Positions 44,818-54,429 of a stretch of 64,000 bases of DNA are shown here, piece by piece; position 1 is the first letter of the stretch, and the number at the start of each line of letters is the position of its first letter. Source of the stretch: Methanobrevibacter sp. (GTDB lineage: Archaea; Methanobacteriota; Methanobacteria; Methanobacteriales; Methanobacteriaceae); the NCBI GenBank assembly GCA_017434555.1, contig JAFRFB010000016.1, positions 1-64,000 of the forward strand, written 5' to 3'. The notes beneath the pieces were generated by a model that searched no databases, was not told the DNA's origin, and saw nothing but the letters and a program-made list of their open reading frames with translations. Position numbers and translations under genes: made by a program.

Positions 44818-46473
44818 ATGAAAAATGCATGTCGAATTATCATTGACGATATTATTGAAGGAAAAATATCCACTCGACGTGACCTGGAAGTTCGAAAAAG
44901 GCAACTTTGCCGTGAGTTAAAGTTAGAAAGATTCATGAGCAATGCAGATATACTTGAATGCGCTACTGCTGAAGAAAAAGAACTTGTTTCGGATACACTT
45001 AAAAAAAAGCCAACCCGAACAAAATCAGGCGTGGCAATTGTAGCGGTAATGTGTCATCCGCACAAATGTCCTCATGGAAGATGCCTATACTGTCCTGAAA
45101 GCGATATTGCACCTCCAAGCTATACTGGTGAAGAACCTGCAGCATTAAGGGGTAGAATGTTTGAATATCATCCATACGTTCAATGTTTCAATCGTTTAGC
45201 ACAGCTTAAAAAAATAGGACATCCGATTGATAAAGTTGAATTAATTATAATGGGCGGAACATTTCCATCAAGGGATTTATGTTATCAGGAATGGTTTGTA
45301 TCACAATGCCTGAAGGCAATGACCGATTTCGGATTAATATTGGAAAATGATGCTGAGTTTGAAATAGATAAAGCATTAATTAGGGAATTTGAAAAAGATG
45401 TGGTAAAAACATACCCTCCTAATGATTATGTATTAATAGATGATGTTCAGCTGGCAAATGAAAATTCAAAGGTAAGATGTGTCGGAATGACCTTTGAAAC
45501 ACGTCCGGACTACTGTAAAAAAGAGCATATAAACAGAATGCTCAATTTTGGCGTTACTAGAGTCGAGTTAGGTGTTCAAACATTATCCGATGAAATATAC
45601 ACAAAAGTAAAAAGAGGCCATACAATTGCCGATGTTATTGAATCTAATCAACTTTTAAGAGATTCTGCAATTAAAGTAGCAATGCATATGATGCCTGGGT
45701 TATTTGTAGATGAGAAAGAAGATTTGAAAATGTTCAAGCAATTATTCAGTGATGATAACTTTAAACCGGACATGCTTAAGATTTATCCCTGCCTCGTTAC
45801 GAAAGGCAGTGAACTGTATGACATGTGGAATGAAGGCACTTACAGCCCATATACCGATGAGGAAGCAGTTGATTTGATTGTTAAGATTAAAAAAATACTT
45901 CCGAAATGGGTTAGGACCATGAGAATCCAAAGAGACATTCCATCCACGTTAATTGAAGCAGGTGTTCAAAAATCAAACCTTGGAGAACTTGTATATAATA
46001 AACTGGATGAAAATCATATTAACTGCCAATGCATCAGATGCCGTGAAATCGGCCATAAAAAAACCAATGAAAATTATACTTTAGATGATTTTAAATTATT
46101 TAAAGAATCCTACAATGCATGTGGTGGTGAAGAAACCTTTATTTCAATAGAAGATAAAAATGAAGAAAGTATTGCTGGATTTTTAAGGTTCAGAATACCT
46201 TCTGAAAATATATTTAGGCCGGAAATTACTGATAAAACCGCACTTATCCGTGAACTTCATGTTTATGGAAATATGATACAAATTGGTGATAAAAATCCAT
46301 CGATCGGCCAACATACTGGATTTGGTGAAAAATTACTTATGGAAGCTGAAAATTTAGCTATTGATAATGGTAAAGATGAAATAGCCATCATTAGTGGCAT
46401 AGGAACCAGAAATTATTATCGTAAATTCTGTTATGATAGAAAAGGACCATATATGGCAAAAAAATTAATCTAA
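44818..46473 (+). CDS. elp3: Elp3-type tRNA uridine(34) modification enzyme (radical SAM / GNAT)
   Basis: Elp3 makes 5-carboxymethyluridine at the wobble position of tRNA. The 551-residue protein has the radical SAM cysteines in [19 protein letters not shown] (near 84-102), a radical SAM barrel with [20 protein letters not shown], a zinc ligand region ([14 protein letters not shown]) and a C-terminal GNAT domain ([18 protein letters not shown]). Archaea use it without the other Elongator subunits. The ATG at 44818 is preferred to a GTG at 44809 because the GGTG of the latter is the ribosome binding site. Confidence 0.95.
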   Translation: MKNACRIIIDDIIEGKISTRRDLEVRKRQLCRELKLERFMSNADILECATAEEKELVSDTLKKKPTRTKSGVAIVAVMCHPHKCPHGRCLYCPESDIAPPSYTGEEPAALRGRMFEYHPYVQCFNRLAQLKKIGHPIDKVELIIMGGTFPSRDLCYQEWFVSQCLKAMTDFGLILENDAEFEIDKALIREFEKDVVKTYPPNDYVLIDDVQLANENSKVRCVGMTFETRPDYCKKEHINRMLNFGVTRVELGVQTLSDEIYTKVKRGHTIADVIESNQLLRDSAIKVAMHMMPGLFVDEKEDLKMFKQLFSDDNFKPDMLKIYPCLVTKGSELYDMWNEGTYSPYTDEEAVDLIVKIKKILPKWVRTMRIQRDIPSTLIEAGVQKSNLGELVYNKLDENHINCQCIRCREIGHKKTNENYTLDDFKLFKESYNACGGEETFISIEDKNEESIAGFLRFRIPSENIFRPEITDKTALIRELHVYGNMIQIGDKNPSIGQHTGFGEKLLMEAENLAIDNGKDEIAIISGIGTRNYYRKFCYDRKGPYMAKKLI

Positions 46474-46546
46474 AAAATCAAGACAAAAGTTATATATAGT
46501 TTCATTCGTATATTAACTAACAATTGAAAAAAAATAGAGTGGTAAT

Positions 46547-47272
46547 ATGTACAGAGTAAAAAATTCAAAACACTTAGCTAGTGTTATTAACTACACAAAC
46601 CTAAATAATATGATTAGTGAAGCTGAAATGACCGAATTCTTAAATCAGGCAAAAGAATTAGGTTTCAATGCAGTTACTATCAATCCCACATACGTCCCAT
46701 TAGCTAAAGAAATACTGGCTGATAGTGACGTGAGAGTCGGAAGTGTAGTTGGATTTCCGTTAGGTTGTGAAAATAAAGAATCAAAAATCGCCGAAGCACT
46801 GACATTAATAGAAAAAGGTGCAGATGAAATTAATGTGGTAATTAACTTAAATCATGTTGTGAATGAAAAATATGAATTAATAGAAGAAGAAGCCAAAGAA
46901 CTAAAAGAAGCAATTGGCGATACAACTTTAAAAATAATCATAGAAAGTAAAATTCTTGAAGATGAACAGAAAGCAAATATTGTTATGAGACTCGAAAAAG
47001 CTAAAGTTGATTACATTAAGACTTCCAGTGGATTTTTAACTCCAAACCACATCTATGAAATCGTGAATGACATCAATATCTTCCAGAAATATGCTCCAAA
47101 AACCAAAATTGAGGTTTATGACGGAATTGACATTTGGAAAATGGCCCACCAGGTATTAACTGGAGGTGCCGATTTAATCGCATCAAACAATGGATACAAT
47201 ATTGTTTCCAAATACAAGGAATTAAGGGAAAACACACAGGTTAAACCTAAACCGATCACATTAACTAAATAG
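46547..47272 (+). CDS. deoC: Deoxyribose-phosphate aldolase
   Basis: DeoC splits 2-deoxyribose-5-phosphate to glyceraldehyde-3-phosphate and acetaldehyde. The 241-residue TIM barrel has GFNAVTINPTYVPLA near 40-54, VGSVVGFPLG (near 64-73), ADEINVVINLNHV (near 93-105) and the Schiff-base lysine in DYIKTSSGF (near 159-167). Expressed from a TATA box GTTATATATAG at 46488-46498. A T-rich stretch after the stop probably ends the transcript. Confidence 0.94.
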   Translation: MYRVKNSKHLASVINYTNLNNMISEAEMTEFLNQAKELGFNAVTINPTYVPLAKEILADSDVRVGSVVGFPLGCENKESKIAEALTLIEKGADEINVVINLNHVVNEKYELIEEEAKELKEAIGDTTLKIIIESKILEDEQKANIVMRLEKAKVDYIKTSSGFLTPNHIYEIVNDINIFQKYAPKTKIEVYDGIDIWKMAHQVLTGGADLIASNNGYNIVSKYKELRENTQVKPKPITLTK

Positions 47273-47575
47273 ATTAAACCTCATCACCATTAATTTTTTT
47301 ATTTTTTTATCAAGTTGTTATAGATATGTTACAAATGTTAAAAATATTTTCTTCATATATAAATATATCGATTTTAATTTTTTTATATTAACTATTTTAT
47401 AATTAATTTTATAGTAATTTAAGATATTATAATAATTTAAAAATATAAATAATAAAAATATAGTTTATTTAAGTAAAATAACCTAAAATAAATAATTTTT
47501 AATTAATTTAAATTGATATTATAAATATTTTTCTAAATAGTTAAATTTATATACTATGTAATATAACATTAACAT
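47273..47575. other. Very AT-rich non-coding region
   Basis: It holds the T-run after deoC and, near 47543-47556, the TATA box (TTTATATACTA) of the regulator gene. No gene or RNA structure can be supported between. The stretch from about 47340 to 47540 is more than 85 percent A+T. Confidence 0.5.
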
Positions 47576-47612
47576 AAGTAATTAAATTTTAACATAATTA
47601 CTTGAAGTACTT
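47576..47612 (+). promoter_or_regulatory. Three-part operator in the leader of the Xre-like gene
   Basis: AAGTAATT (47576-47583), AATTACTT (47596-47603) and AAGTACTT (47605-47612) are related half-sites or palindromes covering the expected transcript start, about 40-75 bases before the ATG. This suits autoregulation by the protein encoded next. Confidence 0.55.
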
Positions 47613-47651
47613 AAATACTTTTTGCAAAATGAGAATTATTTATGGGATACT

Positions 47652-47891
47652 ATGAAAACCATGATTAAATATTTAAGACAAGAGCTCAAAATGAGCCAAC
47701 AGGAACTTGGGGACAAGGTTGGTGTTACCCGACAAACCATTAATGCGCTGGAAAATGGTAGGTATAACCCATCTTTATTCTTAGCTTATGATATAACCCA
47801 GGTTTTTAATAAAATGATGTTCAAAGGGGATAGGGAAAAATATTTTGTTATGGAAGAAATATTCCTCTTTGATGATGATTACTACAGGTGA
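47652..47891 (+). CDS. Xre-like helix-turn-helix regulator
   Basis: A 79-residue regulator. Residues 5-35 are the HTH, YLRQELKMSQQELGDKVGV then TRQTINALENGRYNPSLFL, a YgzD/YozG-like family that commonly controls membrane-protein and transporter operons. The ATG at 47652 fits known family starts. A TTG 30 bases earlier gives an odd extension. It lies six bases before the first DUF4013 gene and after a probable operator. Confidence 0.9.
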   Translation: MKTMIKYLRQELKMSQQELGDKVGVTRQTINALENGRYNPSLFLAYDITQVFNKMMFKGDREKYFVMEEIFLFDDDYYR

Positions 47892-47897
47892 TAAAAG

Positions 47898-48656
47898 ATG
47901 ATTTTGGATATTTATAAAGATTCATTCGAATATGCTGCAAAAGACTGGAAAACATTAATAGTTTTAGGAGTATTCTGTTTATTAAGTTTTTTATTAATTC
48001 CAATTTTCTTGATAACAGGATACATTTACAGAGTTGTAGATAACGCAGTTCATGGAGTCATAAATGGAAGAGATCCCCTACCAGAATTTAATGACATTGT
48101 AGACATGTTCATTGATGGAGTTAAAGTTGTAATAGTACAAATTGTCTATTTGATTGTGCCAATTATTATATTTTTAATATTTGCGGCTATTGCAAGCAGT
48201 CTCAATAATGCTATTGGGGCTGTAATAATGATGCTGGGATGTTTAATATCAATAATTGTTGGAATAATATGCTGTTTGATGACACAAATGGGAATATGTC
48301 ATATGGCTTATAATGATGGTGCATTTTCAAAAGCGTTTGAAATAAGAGAAATAAAAGAAGTGATTGATGAAATCGGTTGGTTTAACTGCATCATAACCTA
48401 CCTCGGATTAATAATCATAACTGTATCCATAGCAAGTGTTGTGACAATAATTATAGGATTAATATTCACTATATTAGGATTTTCAGGAGCTATTTTAGGA
48501 TCAGCTACTGCCGGAGGAATGATGGCTGCCGCTACTGGAGGAATATTCATTTTAGGAATGTTAATGAATATATTTGTTTCAATGTTTATTGTTGGACCGT
48601 ATTTAAGCATATTCAATTACAGATCAATAGGACTATTATACACTATGCAAATTTAG
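47898..48656 (+). CDS. DUF4013 multi-pass membrane protein
   Basis: A 252-residue membrane protein with about six helices. The N-terminal signature DIYKDSFEYAAKDWKTLIVLG precedes the first helix. Others lie near 24-45, 74-100, 109-134, 164-190 and 206-230. DUF4013 proteins are abundant in Methanobrevibacter, often in pairs with an Xre-type regulator and an ABC transporter, as here. Function unknown. GTGATAAAAG precedes the ATG. Confidence 0.85.
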   Translation: MILDIYKDSFEYAAKDWKTLIVLGVFCLLSFLLIPIFLITGYIYRVVDNAVHGVINGRDPLPEFNDIVDMFIDGVKVVIVQIVYLIVPIIIFLIFAAIASSLNNAIGAVIMMLGCLISIIVGIICCLMTQMGICHMAYNDGAFSKAFEIREIKEVIDEIGWFNCIITYLGLIIITVSIASVVTIIIGLIFTILGFSGAILGSATAGGMMAAATGGIFILGMLMNIFVSMFIVGPYLSIFNYRSIGLLYTMQI

Positions 48657-48664
48657 ATGATAAT

Positions 48665-49483
48665 ATGGCAAGCATAACCGATTGCGTAAGTGAAGGATTA
48701 AAATACCCATTAAATGATGTAAAAAAGCTTTTAATCTTAGGAGTGTTTTTTACCATTAGTAATATAATCCTATTTGGAATATTTGAAGAAAATCTTCATG
48801 TCTTTAGAGTATTAGCCCTTGTAAAAGGGACTCTGTCATTTAGATTTTCACAAATTCCACCAAATGATATTTACATCATTGCTGCTTTGACTGTAATAAG
48901 CTTTATTATATCATTAATAATTTTGGGATATCAATATATAGTGATTAAGTTTTCTATCGATGCAAATAATAATCTCCCGGAATTTGGAGATATTGCCAAT
49001 CTTTTAGTGAATGGTTTGAAATATTTTGCAGTGAGCTTAATCTACAATATTATTCCGACTATAGTATTAATTGCAGGTGTTGAATTAATTCAAGATGTGG
49101 ATTATATAATGTCAATAATTTCCTTCATATTATTCTTAATATGCAATTTCCTCCTTATTATGGCACTTGCAAATATGATTGATAGCAACGAGTTCAAAAA
49201 AGCATTTGATTTAAAAGAAATAACAGATAAAATATCAAAATTAGGATGGGTTAAGTATATTAGCATTATACTTTTTACCATTATCATTTACGGTATTATT
49301 ATGCTTGCTTTAGGCATCATACTGATGTTTATATCAATGTTTATTGCAGTTGCCATCAATCAAGCAATGATAATAGCATCAATCCTATTAATTATTGATG
49401 GACTATTCATAATGCCTTATATCAGCGTATTTTTCAATAAGGTTTATGGATCGATTTATAGAGAAGCAATAAAGAATGCTTAA
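48665..49483 (+). CDS. DUF4013 multi-pass membrane protein, second copy
   Basis: A 272-residue paralog of the preceding gene with CVSEGLKYPLNDVKKLLILGVFF at the start and about seven helices. The two share the conserved F-x-KAF-x-LKE-I segment just after the fourth helix. It lies eight bases downstream. A hairpin terminator spans its stop codon. The pair may form one complex. A role in membrane stress or peptide tolerance is possible but not shown. Confidence 0.85.
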   Translation: MASITDCVSEGLKYPLNDVKKLLILGVFFTISNIILFGIFEENLHVFRVLALVKGTLSFRFSQIPPNDIYIIAALTVISFIISLIILGYQYIVIKFSIDANNNLPEFGDIANLLVNGLKYFAVSLIYNIIPTIVLIAGVELIQDVDYIMSIISFILFLICNFLLIMALANMIDSNEFKKAFDLKEITDKISKLGWVKYISIILFTIIIYGIIMLALGIILMFISMFIAVAINQAMIIASILLIIDGLFIMPYISVFFNKVYGSIYREAIKNA

Positions 49484-49506
49484 AGCATTCTTTTATTTAA
49501 TTTTTT
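49471..49506 (+). terminator. Hairpin terminator overlapping the second DUF4013 gene's stop
   Basis: AAAGAATGCTT (49471-49481) and AAGCATTCTTT (49483-49493) form an 11-bp stem around a single A, followed by TATTTAATTTTTT. Clear intrinsic-terminator pattern. Confidence 0.7.
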
Positions 49507-49589
49507 AATAATCATTAATTTATAAGATTATTTTTTCAAAATTTACTGTTAATGTTAATAACTTGTGTTTAAAAATTATGGGTGAAAAG

Positions 49590-50510
49590 ATGAATGACTA
49601 TGTAATAGAAACAAGAAACTTATCAAAAAAATATTCAAAAAATACAGTTGTAAATTCCATTAATATGCATGTTGAAAAAGGAAAAATATACGGACTTTTA
49701 GGAAAAAATGGAGCCGGAAAAACCACAACAATGTGCATGCTGTTAAATATGGTATCTCCAAGCGACGGTGAAATATTTCTCTTTGGAAAAAATCCAAAAA
49801 AATATCCTACAGAAATTTATTCTAAAATAGGATCCATTATTGAAACTCCAGGATTTTACGAAAATTTAACCGCATATGAAAACTTAAAGGTCATTTCAAA
49901 ATTAAGGGGAAATTACAATCCACAGGATATCAATCTGATTCTTGAAATGGTTAATCTTGAAAATGCAAAATCAAAGAAATTTAAAGATTTTTCATTAGGT
50001 ATGAAACAGCGCCTGGGAATAGCAGCCGCTATTATGCATACACCAGAATTATTAATACTAGATGAACCAATTAACGGCCTTGATCCCATTGGAATCAAAG
50101 AAATTAGAACATTGCTTAAACGATTAACACACGAATTCGGAATAACAATTCTAATTTCAAGCCATATCCTAAGTGAAATAGAAAATATTGCAGATGTTAT
50201 CGGCTTTATGGATGAAGGCATTTTAATTGAAGAAATCTCAAAAGAAGATTTATTAAAAAGATTGAATAAATTTGTCGAATTTGAAGTGTCAAATATTGAT
50301 TTGGCTTGTGAAATTTTAAAAAAATTAGAACTTAAAGAGAATTATGATTTCACTATTGAAAATAATGGAATAATACGCTTATATTCCAAATTGGAATTAA
50401 GAGACCAATTCAATGCATTATTCGTTAATTCTGGAATCAATGTTAAAAAAGTGAATTTATGTGAAGAAAACTTGGAAAATTTCTTTTTAAGAATGATTCA
50501 AAATAATTAA
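49590..50510 (+). CDS. ABC transporter ATP-binding protein (bacitracin/lantibiotic-type)
   Basis: A 306-residue ATPase. Walker A GKNGAGKTT (38-46), signature SLGMKQRL (near 130), Walker B LLILDEPINGLDP (near 152-164) and switch HILSEIENIADVIG. A C-terminal region of about 90 residues resembles that of antimicrobial-peptide export or immunity ATPases. The ATG at 49590 is chosen because GGTGA lies five bases upstream. An ATG four codons earlier and a TTG at 49563 are less likely. The permease follows after 16 bases. Confidence 0.92.
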   Translation: MNDYVIETRNLSKKYSKNTVVNSINMHVEKGKIYGLLGKNGAGKTTTMCMLLNMVSPSDGEIFLFGKNPKKYPTEIYSKIGSIIETPGFYENLTAYENLKVISKLRGNYNPQDINLILEMVNLENAKSKKFKDFSLGMKQRLGIAAAIMHTPELLILDEPINGLDPIGIKEIRTLLKRLTHEFGITILISSHILSEIENIADVIGFMDEGILIEEISKEDLLKRLNKFVEFEVSNIDLACEILKKLELKENYDFTIENNGIIRLYSKLELRDQFNALFVNSGINVKKVNLCEENLENFFLRMIQNN

Positions 50511-50526
50511 AGAAAAGGTGAGTATC

Positions 50527-51252
50527 ATGTTAACATTTATTCAGATGGAATTTTTAAAACTTAAAAGATCAAATATTTTTCTACTAAGCATAATAGGAAG
50601 TATTCTTCCTCCATTATTGATGTTTATTGCTGTAATCGGTTTTAATGAAGCAAACAGTTTTGACACGTTATTTGCAAATGTGAATATGTACATGTCCGCA
50701 GTATTTGCAGTGCTTCTATTTGCAATAATCCTGTCATATCTTTTTGGAAGAGAATACAATGAACATACATTAAAAACTATACTAACAATCCCAATATCTA
50801 GAGAAAAATTCTTATTAACAAAATACCTAATGTTTTTAGTATGGATTTTGATTTTAACAGTAGTTACAAGCATATCAACTCTTATCTTTGGTTTTATTGC
50901 CGGACTCGAAGGATTCACATTAAAACTATTTATTGATAGCTTTGTCGAACTTCTCTATGCAAATGTATTATTGTTTTTAACATTTTCTCCATTTGTATTT
51001 CTTTCATTATTCATTACGAATATGGTTCCGGCAATGATTGGTGGAGCTACTTTAACATTAGTTAATTTGATGATATATGGTCAAAATTGGGCACCATTGG
51101 TTCCTTGGGTATGTCCATATTTAATTGCTTCCGGAGAAATAGCTGAATACAGTACAAGCATCAGTATCTCTTATGCTGTCATTATAGTTACTTTCTTAAT
51201 TGGATTAGCAATTTCTTATATTTACTTTACTAAAAAAGATGTTTCTCTATAA
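50527..51252 (+). CDS. ABC-2 family permease
   Basis: A 241-residue permease of the lantibiotic-immunity/ABC-2 type. It has LTFIQMEFLKLKRSNIFLLSII at the start and six predicted helices (near 15-37, 55-78, 98-124, 138-164, 171-190, 216-236). FGREYNEHTLKTILTIPISREKFLLTKY between helices 2 and 3 is the family-typical cytoplasmic loop. The ATG at 50527 follows AAGGTGAG. With the ATPase it should form an exporter. A terminator overlaps its end. Confidence 0.88.
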   Translation: MLTFIQMEFLKLKRSNIFLLSIIGSILPPLLMFIAVIGFNEANSFDTLFANVNMYMSAVFAVLLFAIILSYLFGREYNEHTLKTILTIPISREKFLLTKYLMFLVWILILTVVTSISTLIFGFIAGLEGFTLKLFIDSFVELLYANVLLFLTFSPFVFLSLFITNMVPAMIGGATLTLVNLMIYGQNWAPLVPWVCPYLIASGEIAEYSTSISISYAVIIVTFLIGLAISYIYFTKKDVSL

Positions 51253-51267
51253 CATCTTCTTTTTTTA
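51236..51267 (+). terminator. Hairpin terminator after the ABC permease
   Basis: AAGATGTT (51236-51243) pairs with AACATCTT (51251-51258) around TCTCTAT, followed by CTTTTTTT. The hairpin overlaps the stop codon. Confidence 0.7.
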
Positions 51268-51328
51268 TATTAAAAACACCACAAAATAAGTTTAAATAAT
51301 AATTTTTGAAAAAAAAGAAAATTAGTAA

Positions 51329-51401
51329 TGCCATGGGCCGGACTTGAACCAGCGACATCTAGATCTTCAGTCTAGCGTTCTCCCATCTGAACTACCATGG
51401 C
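51329..51401 (-). tRNA. tRNA-Phe (anticodon GAA)
   Basis: 73 bases with a 7-bp acceptor (GCCATGG with CCATGGC), GTTCAAGTC T-arm, and an anticodon loop CTGAAGA in a CTAGA/TCTAG stem, so the anticodon is GAA (Phe). CCA is not encoded, as in many archaeal tRNAs. It starts three bases after the tRNA-Val 3' end, so both come from one precursor. Confidence 0.95.
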
Positions 51402-51404
51402 ACA

Positions 51405-51476
51405 TGGACCGAACGAGATTCGAACTCGTGATCTCCTCCACGTCAAAGAGGAATCATACCCCTAGACCACCGGTCC
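51405..51476 (-). tRNA. tRNA-Val (anticodon GAC)
   Basis: 72 bases: acceptor GGACCGG with TCGGTCC plus discriminator A, D-arm with TCTAGGGGTA, T-arm GAGTTCGAATCTC, and anticodon loop TTGACGT closed by CCTCT/GGAGG with a terminal T-G pair, anticodon GAC (Val). CCA is not encoded. First of a two-tRNA transcript. A TATA box (TTTTATATATTAC) lies at about 51505-51517. Confidence 0.95.
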
Positions 51477-51482
51477 TGCACA

Positions 51483-51498
51483 ACATAGTATACTATGT
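51483..51498. promoter_or_regulatory. Perfect palindrome at the tRNA transcript start
   Basis: ACATAGTATACTATGT lies between the tRNA-Val TATA box and the mature 5' end, where the precursor begins. It could be an operator or a leader hairpin. A related TATACTATGTG sequence is in the nearby histone promoter. Confidence 0.45.
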
Positions 51499-51599
51499 GA
51501 AAAGTAATATATAAAACTTTCCAATTACAGAACCTGTTTAAAAAATTAAAAATATTGACCAAGAAAATAGCCAATAGATTCAAATAACAAGTAAAAAGC

Positions 51600-51800
51600 C
51601 TATTTGATAGCTAATTTGATATCTTCAGCTTTTACAGTTTTTCTACCAGCGTGGCGTGCGAAATTAACTGCTTTTTTAGCGATTTCGTCACCTTTTTCTT
51701 CTAATGCTTCAGCAAATGCAATTTTAGCTTCATCACTAATTCTTTGAGCTCCAGCATTTTTTAAGATACGACCTACTGGTGCGATTGCTAATTCACTCAT
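51600..51800 (-). CDS. Archaeal histone
   Basis: A 66-residue histone-fold protein that wraps DNA as dimers and longer filaments. [25 protein letters not shown], then the long helix with [20 protein letters not shown] and [18 protein letters not shown] at the end are typical. The ATG at 51800 follows GGAGGTGAAATA. An upstream extension to 51833 lacks support. Promoter TTTATATAC at 51835-51843. Confidence 0.97.
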   Translation of the reverse strand: MSELAIAPVGRILKNAGAQRISDEAKIAFAEALEEKGDEIAKKAVNFARHAGRKTVKAEDIKLAIK

Positions 51801-52007
51801 TATTTCACCTCCAAATAAAAGATAGTAACACATAGTATATAAATGTTTTGGAAAAAAAAGGCTAAATTTAACCCAATCAATAAACTATAAAGCCATTACG
51901 TAATGATTTTAATTATACAAAAAATATAGTGAAAAAATTAAAAATTTAAGGCAAAAATTATATATAAATTATAAAAATAAGAACATTAAAAAATTAAAAA
52001 AAATAAA

Positions 52008-53282
52008 CTACTCAACAATCCCCTTTAAGTAAGTGGCTGTTGCATGAGTAATTTTAACACAAATAAAGTCTCCCAAATTAACATCATCAACTATGACTGG
52101 AATATAAGAATCAGTTTTAGCAATAAAACCTCCTTTAGAGCCTTTTTCAAGAACCAAAACGTTTTGATATGAATCAAGCAGTACTTCGTTTTCTTTCATT
52201 GTTATTTCACTCTTAATTTCGGATAAAAATTTTGAACGTTTCTTCATAATTTTGGGAGGAATTTCTTTAAGTGATGAAGAAATTGCACCTTTCCTATGTT
52301 GGTATTTTGACAAATGAATCAAACTAGGTTTTACTTCATTAAGTAACTCAACGGTTTTTGTAAAATCATCATCACTTTCTGTAGGATATCCGACAATAAT
52401 ATCTGTTGCCAAAGTCAAATCCGGAATCTGGCTTTTGAATTTATTAACTATATCAACATACTGATCAACACTGTGGCCACGCCTCATTTCTTTTAGGACC
52501 TTATCACTGCCACTTTGTATAGGTAAATGAATGAAATTATATACCTTCGGGTGTTTAATTGCATCAACAATTTCATCAACATCGCCCAAAATGTTTTTAG
52601 GATGCATCATTCCAACACGAACTCTGAAATCTCCTTTTAAATTTGCGACTTCTTTAATTAAATCAGATAGTTTTTCACCAGTATCTTTTCCAAAAGCTGC
52701 AGTATCCTGGGCAGTGAGCTGAATTTCACAGGCCCCATTTTCAATAGCCTGCCTTGCTTCTTCAACAATATCTGCAATAGGATAACTGTTAAGCGGTCCA
52801 CGAGCAAAACGAGTACAGCAAAAAGTACATGCACCCAAACAGCCTTCACAGATTTGAATAATATGTATTAAACTATCGTCAGTGACCTTTGCAACACCGA
52901 CCTTGCTTTCTTTAGAAAGGCCGTACTCACGTACAACATCACCGCAATAAGTTTGAGTGACAACATCAGCCGCTTTGTTTAATTGATGAGGGCCAATCCA
53001 GCTGCAATTTGGTCCGATAGCATCAAGTTTTTCAGGATCTATTTCGACCATACATCCTCCAACAATTATTTTCTTTTCAGGAAACTTTTCTTGAAGCTGC
53101 TGGATTTTATAAACAATCTTATTTTCGGTCGGTAATTTAACATAACAGGTATTTACGATAATAACGTCGGCATCTTCAACATTATCAACCAGATCAATGT
53201 TATTTTCATTTAAAACACCAGCCATGATTTGACCATCAGCCTTGTTAAATGTACAACCATAAGAATCAATATAAACTTTCAT
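52008..53282 (-). CDS. tRNA t6A37 methylthiotransferase (MtaB/CDKAL1-like)
   Basis: A 424-residue radical SAM enzyme that converts t6A37 to ms2t6A in tRNAs. It has the N-terminal UPF0004 domain (MKVYIDSYGCTFNKADG with a cluster Cys, VNTCYVKLPTENK, GGCMVEIDP), the radical SAM motif CEGCLGACTFCCTRFARG (near 143-160), and a C-terminal TRAM domain for RNA binding (LEKGSKGGFIAKTDSYIPVIV). The ATG at 53282 is used in place of a TTG two codons earlier. It follows the zinc-finger gene after 17 bases. Confidence 0.93.
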   Translation of the reverse strand: MKVYIDSYGCTFNKADGQIMAGVLNENNIDLVDNVEDADVIIVNTCYVKLPTENKIVYKIQQLQEKFPEKKIIVGGCMVEIDPEKLDAIGPNCSWIGPHQLNKAADVVTQTYCGDVVREYGLSKESKVGVAKVTDDSLIHIIQICEGCLGACTFCCTRFARGPLNSYPIADIVEEARQAIENGACEIQLTAQDTAAFGKDTGEKLSDLIKEVANLKGDFRVRVGMMHPKNILGDVDEIVDAIKHPKVYNFIHLPIQSGSDKVLKEMRRGHSVDQYVDIVNKFKSQIPDLTLATDIIVGYPTESDDDFTKTVELLNEVKPSLIHLSKYQHRKGAISSSLKEIPPKIMKKRSKFLSEIKSEITMKENEVLLDSYQNVLVLEKGSKGGFIAKTDSYIPVIVDDVNLGDFICVKITHATATYLKGIVE

Positions 53283-53299
53283 GGACAATTCTCGCTAAT

Positions 53300-53917
53300 T
53301 TAAGTTTTTTTGAAAATATTGCTTGTTAAATCATAATCATAATTATTGAATTTAACAGGTTTTGAATAAACTCTTTTTATTACTCCTGCCTTTGCAAATC
53401 CTGAAGTAAGTTTTCTTTCATTAGTTTTAATAACATGGACTTTGACAATACGATTTTCAATTTTTACAACATCACCTGGAGCAATTTCAAAATCCCTTTC
53501 CAAATCCAATTTATATGAATCGACTTTTCCATGTAAATCTACAGAAAAGCCAATACGGGCAGGAATTTCAATGGATGTTGCCCATATCGTTTCAACATCA
53601 TCAAGCAATGCTTTTTTAACTCTAGTATCATTTACTTCGATACTTGACACCTCTACCTGACCCAAATCTGAAAGCAAAATATCTCCAACCTTTAATTCAT
53701 CACTTGGAGATAATTCAATTGTAGTTTTATGTGATTTATTTTGCTCAGATATGATAAGTCTATAATCTCTAGGTTTTTTAGCGGAAACAACATCTTTAAA
53801 AACATGACCGCAGTCAAAACATTTCAAAAGATATTCTTCCATGAATTTCTTTTTTGATTCTTTCTTTTTTGAATTTAAAATCTCAATATCATCAGAACCG
53901 CAAATTGGACATTCCAT
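53300..53917 (-). CDS. HVO_0476-type zinc-finger protein
   Basis: A 205-residue archaeal protein. The N-terminal zinc ribbon has CPICG at 3-7 and CFDCG at 33-37. The rest is probably two small beta domains (ELSPSDELKVGDILLSDLGQVEV, ERDFEIAPGDVVKIENRIVKVHVI). Homologs occur throughout euryarchaea without a known function. It is just upstream of the methylthiotransferase and may act on RNA (inference from context only). Confidence 0.85.
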   Translation of the reverse strand: MECPICGSDDIEILNSKKKESKKKFMEEYLLKCFDCGHVFKDVVSAKKPRDYRLIISEQNKSHKTTIELSPSDELKVGDILLSDLGQVEVSSIEVNDTRVKKALLDDVETIWATSIEIPARIGFSVDLHGKVDSYKLDLERDFEIAPGDVVKIENRIVKVHVIKTNERKLTSGFAKAGVIKRVYSKPVKFNNYDYDLTSNIFKKT

Positions 53918-53938
53918 AATTTGCCTCCTTAAAAAAAA

Positions 53939-54421
53939 TTAATCATCTTTAAGATAATGATTTACTAAACCACCATCTTCCAAAATATTTAACATGAAAT
54001 CTTTAAATGGTTCAAAGCTTACGGATTCACCGGAAGTTTCATTAACCAAACTTCCTTTAGATAAGTCAATTTTAATTGTGTCTCCGTCTTTTGCTTCTAT
54101 ATCACTTACAATAACTGGTAAACCAATATTGATTGCATTTCTATAAAAAATTCTTGCAAATGATTTGGCAACAATTGCATCTACCCCTGCAGTTTTAATA
54201 GCTACAGGAGCCTGTTCACGGGAAGAACCGCAGCCGAAGTTTTCACCAGCAACAATAACATCACCTTTTTGAACATTTTTGGTGAAATCTGGCCTTTCCC
54301 CTTCAAGAACATGATCCGCCAAATCCTGAGGATTGAAAGTTCTTAAATATCTTCCGGGAATGATAACGTCAGTATCAATATTTTCTCCAAATATCCAAGT
54401 CTTTCCAGAAATAATATCCAT
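53939..54421 (-). CDS. 3-isopropylmalate / homoaconitate dehydratase small subunit
   Basis: A 160-residue swivelling-domain subunit of the aconitase superfamily, for leucine or for the 2-oxosuberate (coenzyme B) pathway. [19 protein letters not shown] includes the YLRT loop that helps to choose the substrate, and [18 protein letters not shown] (near 60-77) is the signature. The large subunit is not in the window, so I cannot tell LeuD from HacB. The ATG at 54421 is preferred to a GTG at 54430 that touches the upstream gene. Confidence 0.92.
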   Translation of the reverse strand: MDIISGKTWIFGENIDTDVIIPGRYLRTFNPQDLADHVLEGERPDFTKNVQKGDVIVAGENFGCGSSREQAPVAIKTAGVDAIVAKSFARIFYRNAINIGLPVIVSDIEAKDGDTIKIDLSKGSLVNETSGESVSFEPFKDFMLNILEDGGLVNHYLKDD

Positions 54422-54429
54422 AATAATCA

